Source of the DNA: Pseudonocardia asaccharolytica DSM 44247 = NBRC 16224
Lineage (GTDB): Bacteria; Actinomycetota; Actinomycetes; Mycobacteriales; Pseudonocardiaceae
Assembly: GCF_000423625.1 (NCBI RefSeq)
Contig: NZ_AUII01000001.1
Coordinates: 310,001-374,000, forward strand
Length of the DNA: 64,000 nt
Direction: 5' to 3'
The stretch's first letter is position 1, and every line of letters starts with the position of its first letter. Both the position numbers and the translations under genes were made by a program. Of this stretch, positions 51,935-61,637 are shown piece by piece. The notes under the pieces were generated by a model. That model searched no databases and had not been told where the DNA came from. It was given only the letters and a program-made list of their open reading frames with translations.

Positions 51935-53725
51935 TCAGGCCAGGGGGACGACCTGCGGCGGGCACGGCTCGGCGCTGAGCAGGGCGACCTTGTCGGCGCG
52001 GCGTTCCCGGACGGCGCGCTGGTTGACATAGCCCTTGTCGGTGCTCTCCCCGGTGTCCAGCGCGGGGGGTTCGAGCAGGACGGCGAGCCGGTCGATCCGC
52101 TGGGACGAGCCGCTGCCCTCGGCGGCGAGCCGGGCCATGGTGGCCGCGAGGTCGGCGCGCAGGCCAGCGTCGGGGACGCCATCGGCGTCGCAGCGGTGGG
52201 CGTGGTCGGGGTGCAGCCACACCAGCGCGGTCACGCGGTCACCGTTCTCCCCGCAGATCACGGCGTCGGTGAGCAGGCCGGCCGACGCCGAGAGCAGCTG
52301 CGGGCGCAGCGTGCCGACGCTGACGAAGGTGCCGGTGGCGAGCTTGAAGTCCTCGGCGATCCGGCCGCGGAAGACGAGGCCGGCGGCCGGGTCGTCCGGG
52401 TCGGCGAGCGCGACGGCGTCGCCGGTGCGGAGGTAGCCGTGCTCGTCGAAGGCGGTCTCGGCCAGGTCGGGACGACGGTGGTAGCCGGGGGTGATGTTCG
52501 GCCCGCGCAGTCGGACCTCGAGCTTCTCGCCGACCGGCACCAGGGCGACCTCGATCCCGGGCAGCGGGACACCGAGGCAGTCGCTTCGGGTGATCGGGAA
52601 ATGCGCGGACGTCGCCGCGGGCGACGACTCGGTCAGCCCCCACGACGTCGTCATCCGCATCGACGAGTGGTGCTCGGCGGCCAACCGGGACAGCCGGTCC
52701 CACATCTGTTGTGGCAGCGCCGCCGCGGCGAAGAAGCCCAGCCGCAGCCGCTCGAAGAACGCCCTGGCCGCGGCCGGGTCCCGTTCGAGGTGCGGTAGCA
52801 GCGCGGCGTGGCCGGCGGGGACGTTGAAGTAGGTCGTCGGGCGGGCGTCGGCGAGGTTGCGGACGGTGCGTTCGATCAGGGCCGGCGCCGGGCGGCCGTC
52901 GTCGATCCACAGCGTGCCTCCGCCGGTCAGCACCATGTTCAGGTTGTGGTTGCCGCCGAAGGTGTGGCTCCACGGGAGCCAGTCCAGTAGAACCGGCGGC
53001 TCGTCGAGGAGGAACGGCCAGACCTGGCGCATCTGCTGCTGGTTGGCCGCCAGCATGCCGTGCGTGTTGAGCACGCCCTTCGGCACACCGGTCGAGCCGG
53101 ACGTGAAGAGGATCTTGGCGACGTCCTCGGGCCGCAGCCGGGCGCACCGCAGGTCGACTTCCGCGCGTGGCTCGGCGGACAGTTCGTCGAGGGTCATCGA
53201 ACCGGGGATCCCGCCCTGGCTGAGCACCGGTCGTCCGGCGGCCACGGCGGGGGCGAACGCGGGGTCCTCGGCCACCATCAGGCCGGGGTCGGTCAGCTCG
53301 ACCATCGCGCGCAGCTTGGCGTGGTCGGTGCTCTGCAGCGAGTAGGCGACGCTCGCGGGCACCAGCGGCACACCGACCGTCATAGCGGCCAGCGTGACCA
53401 CCAGGTGCAGCCGGCTGTTGCCCGACAGCACCATCACAGGACGGTCGGTGAGGCCGCGGTCGAGCATTCCTTGGGCCAGCCGGTCGGCCTGCGCACGGAC
53501 CTCCCCCCAGGTCGAGCGGGCCCACTGCCCGTCGGCGTCCCGCTCGGCCACGAGCAGCCGCTCGGGGTGCGCCTCGCTGTGCGCGCGGAACTCGTGGATG
53601 ACGCTCGTCGCGCGGGGGCCGAGTGGCTCGGCCGAGCGCAGCAGCAGGCGCCCGTCGGGACAGGCCTGGGACTGAATGTGCGGGAGTGCAAAGGTTGGGC
53701 GGCAGGCGGGCGGGGCGGTGGTCAT
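51935..53725 (-). CDS. Feruloyl-CoA synthase-like acyl-CoA ligase
   Basis: 596 residues of the ANL adenylating family. The AMP-binding motif is ILFTSGSTGVPKGVLNTHG (about 205-223); SWGLTESSPA and FDEHGYLRTGDAVALADPDD follow. FRGRIAEDFKLATGTFVSVG is a hallmark of the feruloyl-CoA synthase branch, where the usual GR-x-KD reads GRIAEDF. The enzyme should activate a phenylpropanoid or related carboxylate to its CoA thioester in the cytosol. It overlaps the thiolase gene by four bases (ATGA), indicating one catabolic transcript. Confidence 0.85.
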   Translation of the reverse strand: MTTAPPACRPTFALPHIQSQACPDGRLLLRSAEPLGPRATSVIHEFRAHSEAHPERLLVAERDADGQWARSTWGEVRAQADRLAQGMLDRGLTDRPVMVLSGNSRLHLVVTLAAMTVGVPLVPASVAYSLQSTDHAKLRAMVELTDPGLMVAEDPAFAPAVAAGRPVLSQGGIPGSMTLDELSAEPRAEVDLRCARLRPEDVAKILFTSGSTGVPKGVLNTHGMLAANQQQMRQVWPFLLDEPPVLLDWLPWSHTFGGNHNLNMVLTGGGTLWIDDGRPAPALIERTVRNLADARPTTYFNVPAGHAALLPHLERDPAAARAFFERLRLGFFAAAALPQQMWDRLSRLAAEHHSSMRMTTSWGLTESSPAATSAHFPITRSDCLGVPLPGIEVALVPVGEKLEVRLRGPNITPGYHRRPDLAETAFDEHGYLRTGDAVALADPDDPAAGLVFRGRIAEDFKLATGTFVSVGTLRPQLLSASAGLLTDAVICGENGDRVTALVWLHPDHAHRCDADGVPDAGLRADLAATMARLAAEGSGSSQRIDRLAVLLEPPALDTGESTDKGYVNQRAVRERRADKVALLSAEPCPPQVVPLA

Positions 53726-54755
53726 GGGTCGGTCACCTCCACGACGAGGGCGGCACCGGTGTCGCCGGCGGCGCAGCCGGTGAACAGGCCGACGCCGCCG
53801 CCGCGCAGCCGCAGGGTTTCGATGAGCTCGGCGATCGAGCGCAGACCGGTGGGGCCCTGCGGGTGGCCGAACACGAGGCTGCAGCCGTAGGCGTTCATGT
53901 CCTCGGGTTTGACCCCGGTCTCGCGGGCGAAGTACAGGTCGTTGACCGCGAATGGGTTGTGCGTGGTGATGGCGTCGACGTCCGTGATCTCCCGCCCGGC
54001 GGTCTGCAGGGCCGAGAGCGCGGCGGGCACGGGCGCCTGCGGCATCCGGCTCTTGGCCACCCGCGCGAAACCGCTCGCGAGCACCCGCACCACGCCCTCG
54101 CCGGTGGCCAGCGTCAGCGTGCCCTTCCGCTGTGGGAGCTCCACCGGCACCTGGTAGCGGCGCTGGAACGCCCGGTCCTCGGCGAGCCCGGCGGCGTACT
54201 GCGCCCAGCGCAGCGCGGTCAGATCGTCGAGCTCCTCACGGGTGGCGCCCATCTCCGCGGCGACCGCCTCGGCGGCGTCGAGCATCCCCGCACCCGCCCA
54301 CGGGTCCCGGACGAAGCTGTCGAGCACCCAGTGCGAGGTGACCGGCGCGCCGCCCTGCCGGCTGGGCGCGGGCCAGCTGAGCAGCGCCCGTTGGAGATCC
54401 GGTCGGCGGTGACGACCAGCTGGGGCCCCGCACCGGCCGCGACCGCGCCCGCGGCCGCATGCAGCGCGGCGACGCTCGTCGCGCAGGCCTGGCTCACCAT
54501 CGGCCCGGAGATGCCGGTCGCGCCGAGCCTCGCGGCCAGCGTCGGAGCGCCGTAGAAGATGTCCGGCTGTGGCACGGTCCAGCCGAAGACGATGCCGGCG
54601 AACCAGGCGGGATCCACCCGGCGGTCGGCCAGGGCGCGCGCCGTGACCGCGGTCGCCACGTCCACAGTGGACAAATCGGCCAATGTGCCCTGCCACTTCG
54701 CGAACGGCGAGGACCAGGTATGTCCCAACGGAATCGCGACGTCGCAGTACCGCAT
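53722..54755 (-). pseudogene. Thiolase with a single-base frameshift
   Basis: Thiolase-family gene of 1034 bases, one short of a 345-codon frame. ATG 54755 with AAGGAG begins MRYCDVAIPLGHTWSSPFAK; VSQACATSVAALHAAAG supplies the acyl-accepting Cys. Near 54393 the frame breaks after VTADRISNG and resumes one base off with LLSWPAPSRQGGAPVTSHWV to the end (GCAAGDTGAALVVEV). The CDS would otherwise be normal, cleaving or condensing acyl-CoA and following the adjacent CoA ligase. Either a real inactivating deletion or a base-calling error in a GC-rich run. Confidence 0.8.
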
Positions 54756-54866
54756 ACAGCTCCTTCGACATACGCACGTGTGATGTAGACCATCCACCCA
54801 TACGGGAGGGATGGGTCAAGATGGACACTTGACTACTTCATTGGACGATGCGGTCCGGTAACTCGA

Positions 54867-55466
54867 TCAACCGCTGGCGAACTGCTGCACTTGCGGAACG
54901 GTCGTGACGACGTGCAGCACCGCCCGGCCCGACGTGCAGCGGAACAGATGCGGGAGATCTCCGGGGAATCGGATGAAGTCCCCCTCGGCGACCGTCGTCT
55001 CCTGTCCGACGGGACCCGCGACCACGGAGCCCGCCACGACGAAGACATGCAGGAGAGCGCCGGTCGGCAGGGCGGGAAGGACCTCAGGACGACCGTCGAC
55101 GAGCTCCATGACGAACGTGGTGACCTGGCCCGATCCGTATGTCTGGTCGAGGGTTCGCACTCGTCGGTGCCGTTCTGGGTCCATTCGGCCTCGTCGGCGC
55201 TGCACGTAGACCGGGGTGCCCCATTCGGTGAGCAACCACGTCACGCCGACGTCGAGGGCGCGAGCCACCGCGAACAGCGTCTCGATCGTCGGGTTGCCCG
55301 TCCCGTTCTCCAGGTTGGCGAGGGTCTGCTTGGCCAGCCCCGCGGCCTGGGCGAGCCCGCCGAGGCTGAGGCGGCGCTCGTGCCGAATGCGCCGGACGTT
55401 GCGCCCGACCATCGCGCTGCCGTTCACGGCGGCACCGTGCCGCACCGCGCGGTCCTTGTCCAGCAC
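54867..55466 (-). CDS. XRE-family regulator with cupin sensor
   Basis: 199 residues. The HTH is VGRNVRRIRHERRLSLGGLA then QAAGLAKQTLANLENGTGNP (about 20-60). The C-terminal half is a cupin (LHVFVVAGSVVAGPVGQETT then EGDFIRFPGDLPHLFRCTSG). Proteins of this build sense small molecules and control adjacent catabolic or resistance genes. It lies 111 bases upstream of the thiolase on the same strand; that gap contains candidate operators, for example TCAAG-N7-CTTGA at 54817-54833. ATG at 55466; the GTG-rich start region leaves some doubt. Confidence 0.8.
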   Translation of the reverse strand: MLDKDRAVRHGAAVNGSAMVGRNVRRIRHERRLSLGGLAQAAGLAKQTLANLENGTGNPTIETLFAVARALDVGVTWLLTEWGTPVYVQRRRGRMDPERHRRVRTLDQTYGSGQVTTFVMELVDGRPEVLPALPTGALLHVFVVAGSVVAGPVGQETTVAEGDFIRFPGDLPHLFRCTSGRAVLHVVTTVPQVQQFASG

Positions 55467-55707
55467 GATGGACGGCGGTCCAGCTCTACGGGCGGGACGT
55501 TGCGTAGAACCCGCGTCCAGCGGTCACCCGTCGGGTGCGCCGTGTTGACCCGGATCGAGTGCGGCGCAAGCTCGTTGGCCAGCGTGCGCATCAGCCCGAC
55601 GAGCCCGTGCTTGGCCGACACGTAGTGGGCGGTGTGGGTCATCCCCTTGATGCCCGCGGTGGAGCTGGTGATCACGATCGACCCGCCGTCGCCGGTCTGG
55701 AGCAGCG
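55424..55707 (-). pseudogene. C-terminal part of a disrupted short-chain dehydrogenase
   Basis: Reads LLQTGDGGSIVITSSTAGIK then HYVSAKHGLVGLMRTLANEL, with the SDR catalytic Ser, Tyr-x3-Lys, and IRVNTAHPT. After about 55529 homology is lost (GDRWTRVLRNVPP) and the frame stops at 55424. The N-terminal half of the same gene is at 56700-57034; a TnpB element lies between, and about 30 codons are missing. The pattern is that of mycofactocin-linked carveol-type dehydrogenases. Confidence 0.7.
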
Positions 55708-55708
55708 G

Positions 55709-56633
55709 CGGGTCAACTACAACCAGACGTCGGCGCTGCTGACCGAGTGGAAACGCGACCCGGAGCTGGCGTTCCTGACCGAGGTGCCCTCGGTGCCGCT
55801 CCAACAGGGACTGCGGCACCTGCAGACGGCGTTCGTGAGTTTCTGGGACAAGCGCGCCCGCTACCCCCGGCACAAGTCCCGCAAGCGCGGCAAGCAGTCC
55901 GCGGAGTACACCCGCTCGGCGTTCCGCTACCGCGACGGTGTCGCTCGACCCGGCCGGCCGCTGGCACGTGTCCCTGCGGTGCGAGGTCACCGTGCACGAC
56001 GGCCCGGCCACGGACTCCGTCGTCGGTCTCGACGCCGGCAGCACCTCCCTGGTCACCCTGTCGACCGGGGAGAAGGTCACCAACCCGCGGCACGAACGGA
56101 CCGACCGGGCCCGCCTCGCGCGGGCCCAGCGGCAGCTCGCCCGCACGCAGAAGGGCTCGAACAACCGAGCCAAGGCTCACCGCCGGGTGGCCCGCGTGCA
56201 CGCGCGAATCACCGACCGGCGCCGTGATCACCTGCACAAGCTCACCACCCGGCTCGTCCGCGACAACCAAGCGGTCGTGATCGAGAACCTGAGCGTGCGC
56301 AACATGCTCGGCCACCACTCCCTCGCCCGCGCCATCTCCGACGCGGCCTGGGCACAGATGCGGGGCATGCTGGAGTACAAGTGCCAGTGGTACGGCCGCG
56401 ACCTGGTCGTGGTCGATCGCTGGTTCCCGTCGTCGAAGCTGTGCTCGGTGGGCGGGGCCGGGCAGGACAAGATGCCGCTGGGCGTCAGGGAGTGGACGTG
56501 CCCCTGCGGGGCGGTCCACGACCGCGACGTGAACGCGGCCCGCAACGTGAGAGCGGCCGGGCTGGCCGTGCTCGCCTGTGGAGACGGTGTGAGACCGGCC
56601 AGGGCGGAAGCCCCGGCAGGCAGTCGTCGCTGA
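55709..56633 (+). pseudogene. tnpB: Truncated, frameshifted TnpB (IS200/IS605-type)
   Basis: The first part, RVNYNQTSALLTEWKRDPEL and RYPRHKSRKRGKQSAEYTRS, is the TnpB wedge/REC region without its first ~50 residues. Near 55937 a deletion of about 30 codons shifts the frame into SLDPAGRWHVSLRCEVTV. RuvC residues remain: VVGLDAGSTSL (Asp), VIENLSVRNML (Glu) and HDRDVNAARN (Asp). The zinc finger reads CSVGGAG...CPCG, one Cys replaced by Gly. TnpB is an RNA-guided nuclease that promotes retention of its transposon. This copy is dead; no TnpA is nearby. It interrupts a dehydrogenase gene. Confidence 0.85.
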
Positions 56634-56660
56634 AGCAGGAAGGTCGCTGCCGCGAGGCAG

Positions 56661-56697
56661 GGAATCCCCCGCCTTTAGGCGTGGGGAGGAAGCCAAC
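56661..56697 (+). ncRNA. TnpB right-end hairpin (3' end of the guide RNA scaffold)
   Basis: CCCCCGCC-TTTA-GGCGTGGGG (56666-56686) sits 28 bases after the tnpB stop, followed by AGGAAGCCAAC and then dehydrogenase sequence. In IS605-type elements this structure is both the transposon right end and the 3' end of the omega/reRNA scaffold; the next ~16-20 bases (from about 56698) would be the guide. Exact end inferred. Confidence 0.6.
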
Positions 56698-56699
56698 AT

Positions 56700-57034
56700 C
56701 CAGGTGTTCTCGACCCGGCGATGCTGGCGTTGGCGCACACGATGTCGAGGCGCCCGAGCGCGCGCACACCCTCGTCGACGACCTCCTGCACCGCCGCGAG
56801 GTCACAGACGTCGGCCTCGCGCGCGACGATGCGCCGGTCGAGCTCCTCGACCTGCCGCGCGGTCTCCTTGAGGTCGTCCGCACTTGCCATCGGGTACTCG
56901 ACGGTGTCGAACTGCCGGCAGATGTCGAACGCGATGATGTCGGCGCCCTCCTTCGCGAACGTCACCGCGTGCAACCGCCCCTGACCGCGGGCGGCCCCCG
57001 AGATCAGCACGACCTTCCCGTCGAACTTCCCCGT
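56700..57034 (-). pseudogene. N-terminal part of the disrupted dehydrogenase, start codon mutated
   Basis: Reads GKFDGKVVLISGAARGQGRL (Rossmann glycine motif), FAKEGADIIAFDIC, EADVCDLAAVQEVV and LDIVCANASIAG, then runs into the TnpB right end. A strong ribosome site GAGGAGGAG is followed by ACG at 57034-57032 exactly where ATG is expected (T-G-K-F-D-G-K), so the start codon seems lost as well; a TTG further upstream is possible. The enzyme type is an NAD(P)- or mycofactocin-linked alcohol dehydrogenase. Confidence 0.7.
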
Positions 57035-57124
57035 CGCTCCTCCTCGAGTTCGTGAGTCCAACGGGGCCGGGGCGGACGGTCGGCGCTGACCGCCCGCCCT
57101 GTGGTGTGTACCACTCGATCGACT

Positions 57125-57140
57125 GAAGATTCAAATCTTC
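57125..57140. promoter_or_regulatory. 16-bp palindrome between dehydrogenase relic and methyltransferase
   Basis: GAAGATTCAAATCTTC has perfect seven-base arms. It lies between the diverging dehydrogenase and methyltransferase genes, about 70 bases before the latter, and is AT-rich against its surroundings. Likely a repressor operator; the regulator is unknown. Confidence 0.5.
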
Positions 57141-57211
57141 GGTCAGTCGCTGACAGAGTCCGGCAAGCCGCGGTCAAGCGCCGGGCAAGTGCAGATGCGC
57201 AGGCTGAGCGC

Positions 57212-58185
57212 ATGACAACCACCACAACCCCCACCCAGGTCGACGAGACGCGGATCGAGCAGTTCGCCGGGCAGTTCGGCACCGACCTTTCGGCCGCGGC
57301 GGCCACCGCCATGACGGTGATCGGCGACCGTCTCGGCCTCTACCGGGCGATGACCGGTACCGGGCCGCGCACCGCGGCCGAGATCGCCGCCGACACCGGC
57401 CTCAATGCCCGGCTGGTCACCGAATGGCTGGCCGCACAGACGGTCTCCGGTTACCTCACCTACGATCCCGCGGCCGAGCGGTACGAGCTGCCGATCGAGC
57501 ACGCGATGGTGCTGGCCGAGACAGAGTCACCGGCCTACGTGATCCCCGCCGCCGAGGTCGTCGCCGCCCAGTACCTGACGCTGGAGCACCTGGAACGGGC
57601 GCTGCGCGGCGGGGGTGGCATCGACTGGGCAGCGTTCCCCTCGACGCTGCACTCCGGCGTGGCGCGGTTCTTCCGCACCGCCTACCTGCACCAGCTGCCG
57701 ACCACCTGGTTCCCCGCGGTACCGGGCCTCGTCGAGCGGCTCGACGCCGGTGTCAGGGTCGCCGACGTCGGCTGCGGCCACGGGGTGTCCACGCTGCTGA
57801 TATCGCGGCACTGGCCGGCATCGACGTTCGTCGGCGTGGACTTCCACGAGCCCTCCATCACCGCCGCGCAGGCCAAGGCCGTCGAGGCGGGAAACCCGCC
57901 GAACGTGTCCTTCGAGGTCGGTGCCGCCACCGGCACGACGCCCGGCGCGTTCGACGTGATCGTCTTCTTCGACGCGTTGCACGACATGGGCGACCCGCCC
58001 TCCGCGCTCCGCCGCGCGCACGCGTCGCTGACCGACGGCGGCATCGTCGTGGCCGTCGAGCCCTGGTCGACCGACCGGCTCTGCGACGGCATCGGCAACC
58101 CGGTGGTCCGGATGAACTATGCGATCTCCACCTCGGTGTGTACGCCGTGCGCGCTGGCCCAACCCGGCGGGCACGGGAGCCGACA
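57212..58185 (+). pseudogene. C-terminally truncated SAM-dependent methyltransferase
   Basis: Winged-helix N-domain (AAEIAADTGLNARLVTEWLA) plus class I methyltransferase: VRVADVGCGHGVSTLLISRH (SAM loop), STFVGVDFHEPSI, VIVFFDALHDMGDPPSAL. It resembles the Rv2258c-type family. After NYAISTSVCTPCALAQPGGH, near 58180, the usual last ~40 residues are missing and the frame runs on without a stop through downstream DNA to 60781. That tail is the complement of the SARP gene and not native. ATG at 57212. The truncation joins closely to the next gene's ribosome site, suggesting a deletion. Confidence 0.7.
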
Positions 58186-58211
58186 ACCCCACAACCCACA
58201 GGGAGACATCG

Positions 58212-58547
58212 ATGTACGTACAGATCATCACATTCCGGCTCGACGGCCTGAGCCCGGCGGAGTTCGCCGAGGTCAACGCCCAGGTCGCCACCCAGTACGG
58301 CGGTGTGCCCGGCCTGGTGAGCAAGATCTTCCTCGCCGATCCCGACGACGACCACGCCTACGGCGGGGTCTACCTCTGGGAGAGCAGGACCGACGTCGAG
58401 CGGTACCTGCGCGAGGGTCTCGCGCAGATCCTGGTGACGGATCCGCGGTTCGTGGACCTGCACACTCGGACCATGGCGGTGCTGGCGGCTCCGACATCGA
58501 TCACCGGAGGCCCGGTCGCGGATCTCGTTGCGCGGCCCGCGGCCTGA
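58212..58547 (+). CDS. YdhR/ABM-like monooxygenase-fold protein
   Basis: 111 residues, starting MYVQIITFRLDGLSPAEFAE. The ferredoxin-like ABM/YdhR fold is suggested by PGLVSKIFLADPDDDHAYGG and VYLWESRTDVERYLREGL. Such small proteins act as cofactor-free monooxygenases or isomerase-like helpers, often next to aromatic metabolism. GGGAGAC precedes the ATG. Its 3' end overlaps the SARP pseudogene by 47 bases. Expressed perhaps from the methyltransferase promoter. Confidence 0.75.
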   Translation: MYVQIITFRLDGLSPAEFAEVNAQVATQYGGVPGLVSKIFLADPDDDHAYGGVYLWESRTDVERYLREGLAQILVTDPRFVDLHTRTMAVLAAPTSITGGPVADLVARPAA

Positions 58548-60634
58548 GCGACACCCGAGCCACCCGGCGCACCCATCCGGCCATCCCCAACGTCCGGAAC
58601 TGCTCGGCGGCGGCAGCGGCCAACGGGCGCGCAGCCTGGCCGTCGCCGAGGTTGCGTGATCGACTGCTCCCACCCGGTATCCAGCGCCATGGCCAGCGCG
58701 TCCCGAGCTCCGATGTGGGTGGTGAGCTGCCAGCTCATCCGGTCCGTCGGCACCCGGGCCGCGAGGGCGTCGGCCGCCCCCAACGCCGCCGTCGCGGCAG
58801 CCAGATCGCCGAGCGCCGTGTGGCACCGGGCGACACAGGAGCGGCAGTACAGCTCCCAGGCAAGCTGGCCTCGGCTCTGGGCGGCTACCGCATCGGCCGC
58901 GAAGCGGGGCAGGGCCGCGGCGAAGTCACCGACCAGCAGCAACGCCACGGTCGGGTCGTCGGCGGCGTCGTCGGGGAGCCGTGCTCGGCTGCCGTACACC
59001 GCGGCCATCGCGTAGCGCCCCAGGTCGGCGCGCCCGGAAAGGCGGCCGGACTCGCTGAGGATCCACAGTGCACGGCGGCGCTCGGGAACGTCGAGCGGGA
59101 TGCCGGGGTTGGCGGGGTCGGTGGCCTCGCGCCGATCGAGGTCGAGCAAGGTCAACGCGGCCCAGCTTGCCTGGTCGGCCCACGCCTCGAGCTCGGCGAA
59201 GCCGAGCCCGAGCTGCGTCAACTGCCACGCGTGCACGTTGCTCCCCGCTGCGGCGAGGGTGGTCGCGATCTCGGCGGCGACGGCGGCAGAACCGCTGTCG
59301 CGGGCGGTGGCCTCCACCGCGGCTCGGCCGACCGTGACCGCCTCGTCGAATCGCAGCGACCAGGCCAGCGCGATCGCGGAGCGGGCCAGCAGCTCCGGCA
59401 GCCGGGAGTCCCCGGGCGGCGCGAGCTCGCGGGCGAGACGGAGGAATCGGGCGTCCTCGTCGTGGGCGCCGGCCGTCCGGGCGAGATCGGCTGCCTCCAG
59501 CGCCGGCTCGACGCCGTGGTGGGCGCCGGGCAGCGCGGCCGCGAGCGGGCGGCCCGCGGTCGCACCGAGCAGCCGATCCACCGCGTACGGCTCGAGCCCG
59601 CCGAGCTGGACGGCCGTGCACTCGGTTTCGCTGCGCAGCTCGGCCAGCGCGTCGCTGAGCGGATGATCGGCCGCCAGCTCGCTGCCGCGATAGGCGCCGA
59701 TCAGCACCAGCCGTGCATCGCGCGTGCTCCGGGCGACGTGACGCAGCATGGCGATCGTGCTCGATTCGGCCCAGTGCAGGTCGTCGATCGTCACCACGAC
59801 GGTGCGCGTCCTGGTCGGCGAGAGCAGGAATCGGACCACCGCATCGAGCAGCCGCAGCCGCAGCTCGTCGGGCTGCAGGCGTGGTCCCGAGGGCTGCTCG
59901 GCCGCCGGCCTGGCCCGTCGGGGAAGGAGCGGGGCAACGGCGGCGAGGTCCGCGGGCGTGCTCTCGTGGCCGGCGGCCAGCAGGTCCTTGAGCGCGTCCG
60001 CGAACGGGTGGTACGGACCTGCTCCCGCCCCGCCAAGGCATCGGCCGGACAGCACGAGCGCCCCGCGGCGGGTGGCCACCGCGTCGAGCTCGGCCAGCAG
60101 CCGGGTCTTGCCGATCCCGGGTTCACCCGCCACCAGCACAACCCCGCCCCGGCCGGAATCGGCCTCGCCGACCCGTTGCAGCAGCCGGCCCAGTTCCACG
60201 CGGCGACCGACGAACTTCCCGCCCGCCACCCTGCGGCGCGACTCGGGCGAACCGGTGGGCGCCGGCGGCGGGCGCGGTGTGCGCCCGCCGGCGAGCAGGC
60301 GCCGCCGCAGGTCCGCCAGCGCGGGACTCGGGTCGAGGCCGGAGTCGTCGGCCATCCGGCGGCGGAACCCGTCGAGCGCGCGCAACGCCTCCGCGGTGCG
60401 TCCAAGGTCCTGCAACGCCCGGGCGAGGAGGAGGCTCAGGCCTTCCCGGAGCGGGTCGGCACTCACCGCCAGCTCCAGATCGGGCAGCGCAGGCCCGGCC
60501 TGTCCCGCGGCCAGGCGCAGGGTGAACCACTCCTCCTGCAGTTGCCGACGCCACTTGGCCAGGCGGGCCAGAGAGTCACATCCGGCGATGGGCCGGCACC
60601 TGCGCGAGGCGGTGCGGACCGGAACGTGGTGCTC
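58501..60634 (-). pseudogene. SARP/LuxR-type ATPase regulator, truncated and frameshifted
   Basis: Long regulator remnant. Upstream it begins within a bacterial transcriptional activation domain (LAKWRRQLQEEWFTLRLAAG, ALRALDGFRRRMADDSGLDP) without the DNA-binding winged helix; an in-frame TAG is at 60635-60637. An AAA domain follows (VLVAGEPGIGKTRLLAELD; VVTIDDLHWAESST), then TPR-like helices. Near 58655 the frame shifts and the true C-terminus is in another frame (AAEQFRTLGMAGWVRRVARV) to a TGA at 58501. A GTG at 60466 could still start a partial protein. Intact relatives activate secondary-metabolite or catabolic genes. Confidence 0.7.
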
Positions 60635-60689
60635 CTACCAGCCCGTCGACCCGATCCGGTGGCAGCTCTGATCGCAGCTTTCGAGCCGA

Positions 60690-61502
60690 CTAGCGCTCCG
60701 GGCGGAGCCAGACAGTCCATCTCTCGAGGGCGACATAGCCCATCCGTTCGTACACCGGCCGCCCGTCGTCGCTGGCGATGAGCACCGCGGGTGCCTCGGG
60801 ATCGGCGAGCGTGGCGGCCCACGTCACCGCCGCCCCGGCCCCCCGACCGCGCGCCACCGGCAGCGTCGCGACGTACTCGACCAGCGTGATCCCGCCATGG
60901 GAGTGGGCCGCCGCCACCGCGACTGGCGAACCCTCCAGCCACGCGAGCCACACCCTGGTATCGGCCTGCAGAAGCGCCGGTCCGAGGAGGTCCCCCGGCT
61001 GTAACGGTTCGAGCTCCGGCATCGGGTAGCCCTCGACGAGAACCCGCTCGGCAAGCGCCAGCCCGTCCGCGTCGTGGACCTCGCGCACCTCGACCGCCGA
61101 ACCCGGCCGCCCCGGCGGCGGACCCGGGAACCGCACCATCAGCGGCGGGTGCCCGACCAGCCCCAGCCCGTGCGGTCGTAGATCGGGAGTGGGCCACGCG
61201 CTGATCAACGCGTAGGGGACGTGGGATGGGAACAGATCGGCGATGTCGGCGAGCGTGCGTTCGGGACGAGTCAGCGGCTGCATCAACACGACCGGGTTCG
61301 TCAGTGCCCCACGGTCGCCGATCCAGCCGCCCGCCCACCCTGCCCCGGATCGCCCCGGCCGCCCCGCGGCGCGCGCGACCGCCACCGGCCAGGACGCATG
61401 CACGAGCACCGCCTGCCGCAGCAGGGTATCGCCGGGCGGGAGGTCCGGCTCCCATCCCGTCGTGAGGTGCTCGCCCTCCGGCGGGAGTATCGACGCGCTC
61501 AT
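60690..61502 (-). CDS. GNAT acetyltransferase
   Basis: 270 residues. The N-terminal ~145 residues form an unrecognised or degenerate GNAT-like half; the C-terminal half is a clear GNAT: VWLAWLEGSPVAVAAAHSHG, VEYVATLPVARGRGAGAAVT (acetyl-CoA loop) and PVYERMGYVALERWTVWL. Substrate unknown. ATG at 61502; no strong ribosome site was seen. Diverges from the methyltransferase remnant at 61638. Confidence 0.8.
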   Translation of the reverse strand: MSASILPPEGEHLTTGWEPDLPPGDTLLRQAVLVHASWPVAVARAAGRPGRSGAGWAGGWIGDRGALTNPVVLMQPLTRPERTLADIADLFPSHVPYALISAWPTPDLRPHGLGLVGHPPLMVRFPGPPPGRPGSAVEVREVHDADGLALAERVLVEGYPMPELEPLQPGDLLGPALLQADTRVWLAWLEGSPVAVAAAHSHGGITLVEYVATLPVARGRGAGAAVTWAATLADPEAPAVLIASDDGRPVYERMGYVALERWTVWLRPER

Positions 61503-61637
61503 GGAGGAACGATGACGGCGCGTCCGCCGGGCCACAAGGCCGCACGCGGATCGAGCGGCCGTGAGGTTCGGCCTTCCGGCGTGCGGGCCATCCTCCCGCC
61601 TGTCCGGGTGCAGGCAACACCGACGAAGGAGCACCCG

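Noticed and set aside
58186-60781. Plus-strand run-on of the methyltransferase to a 1226-codon frame
   Set aside because: Beyond about 58185 it is the complement of the SARP pseudogene and reads as Arg/Gly/Gln-rich nonsense; it only shows that the native stop was lost.
60463-61620. Long minus-strand frame overlapping the GNAT gene
   Set aside because: Arg/Gly/Ala-rich shadow; the GNAT gene in a different frame has clear motifs.
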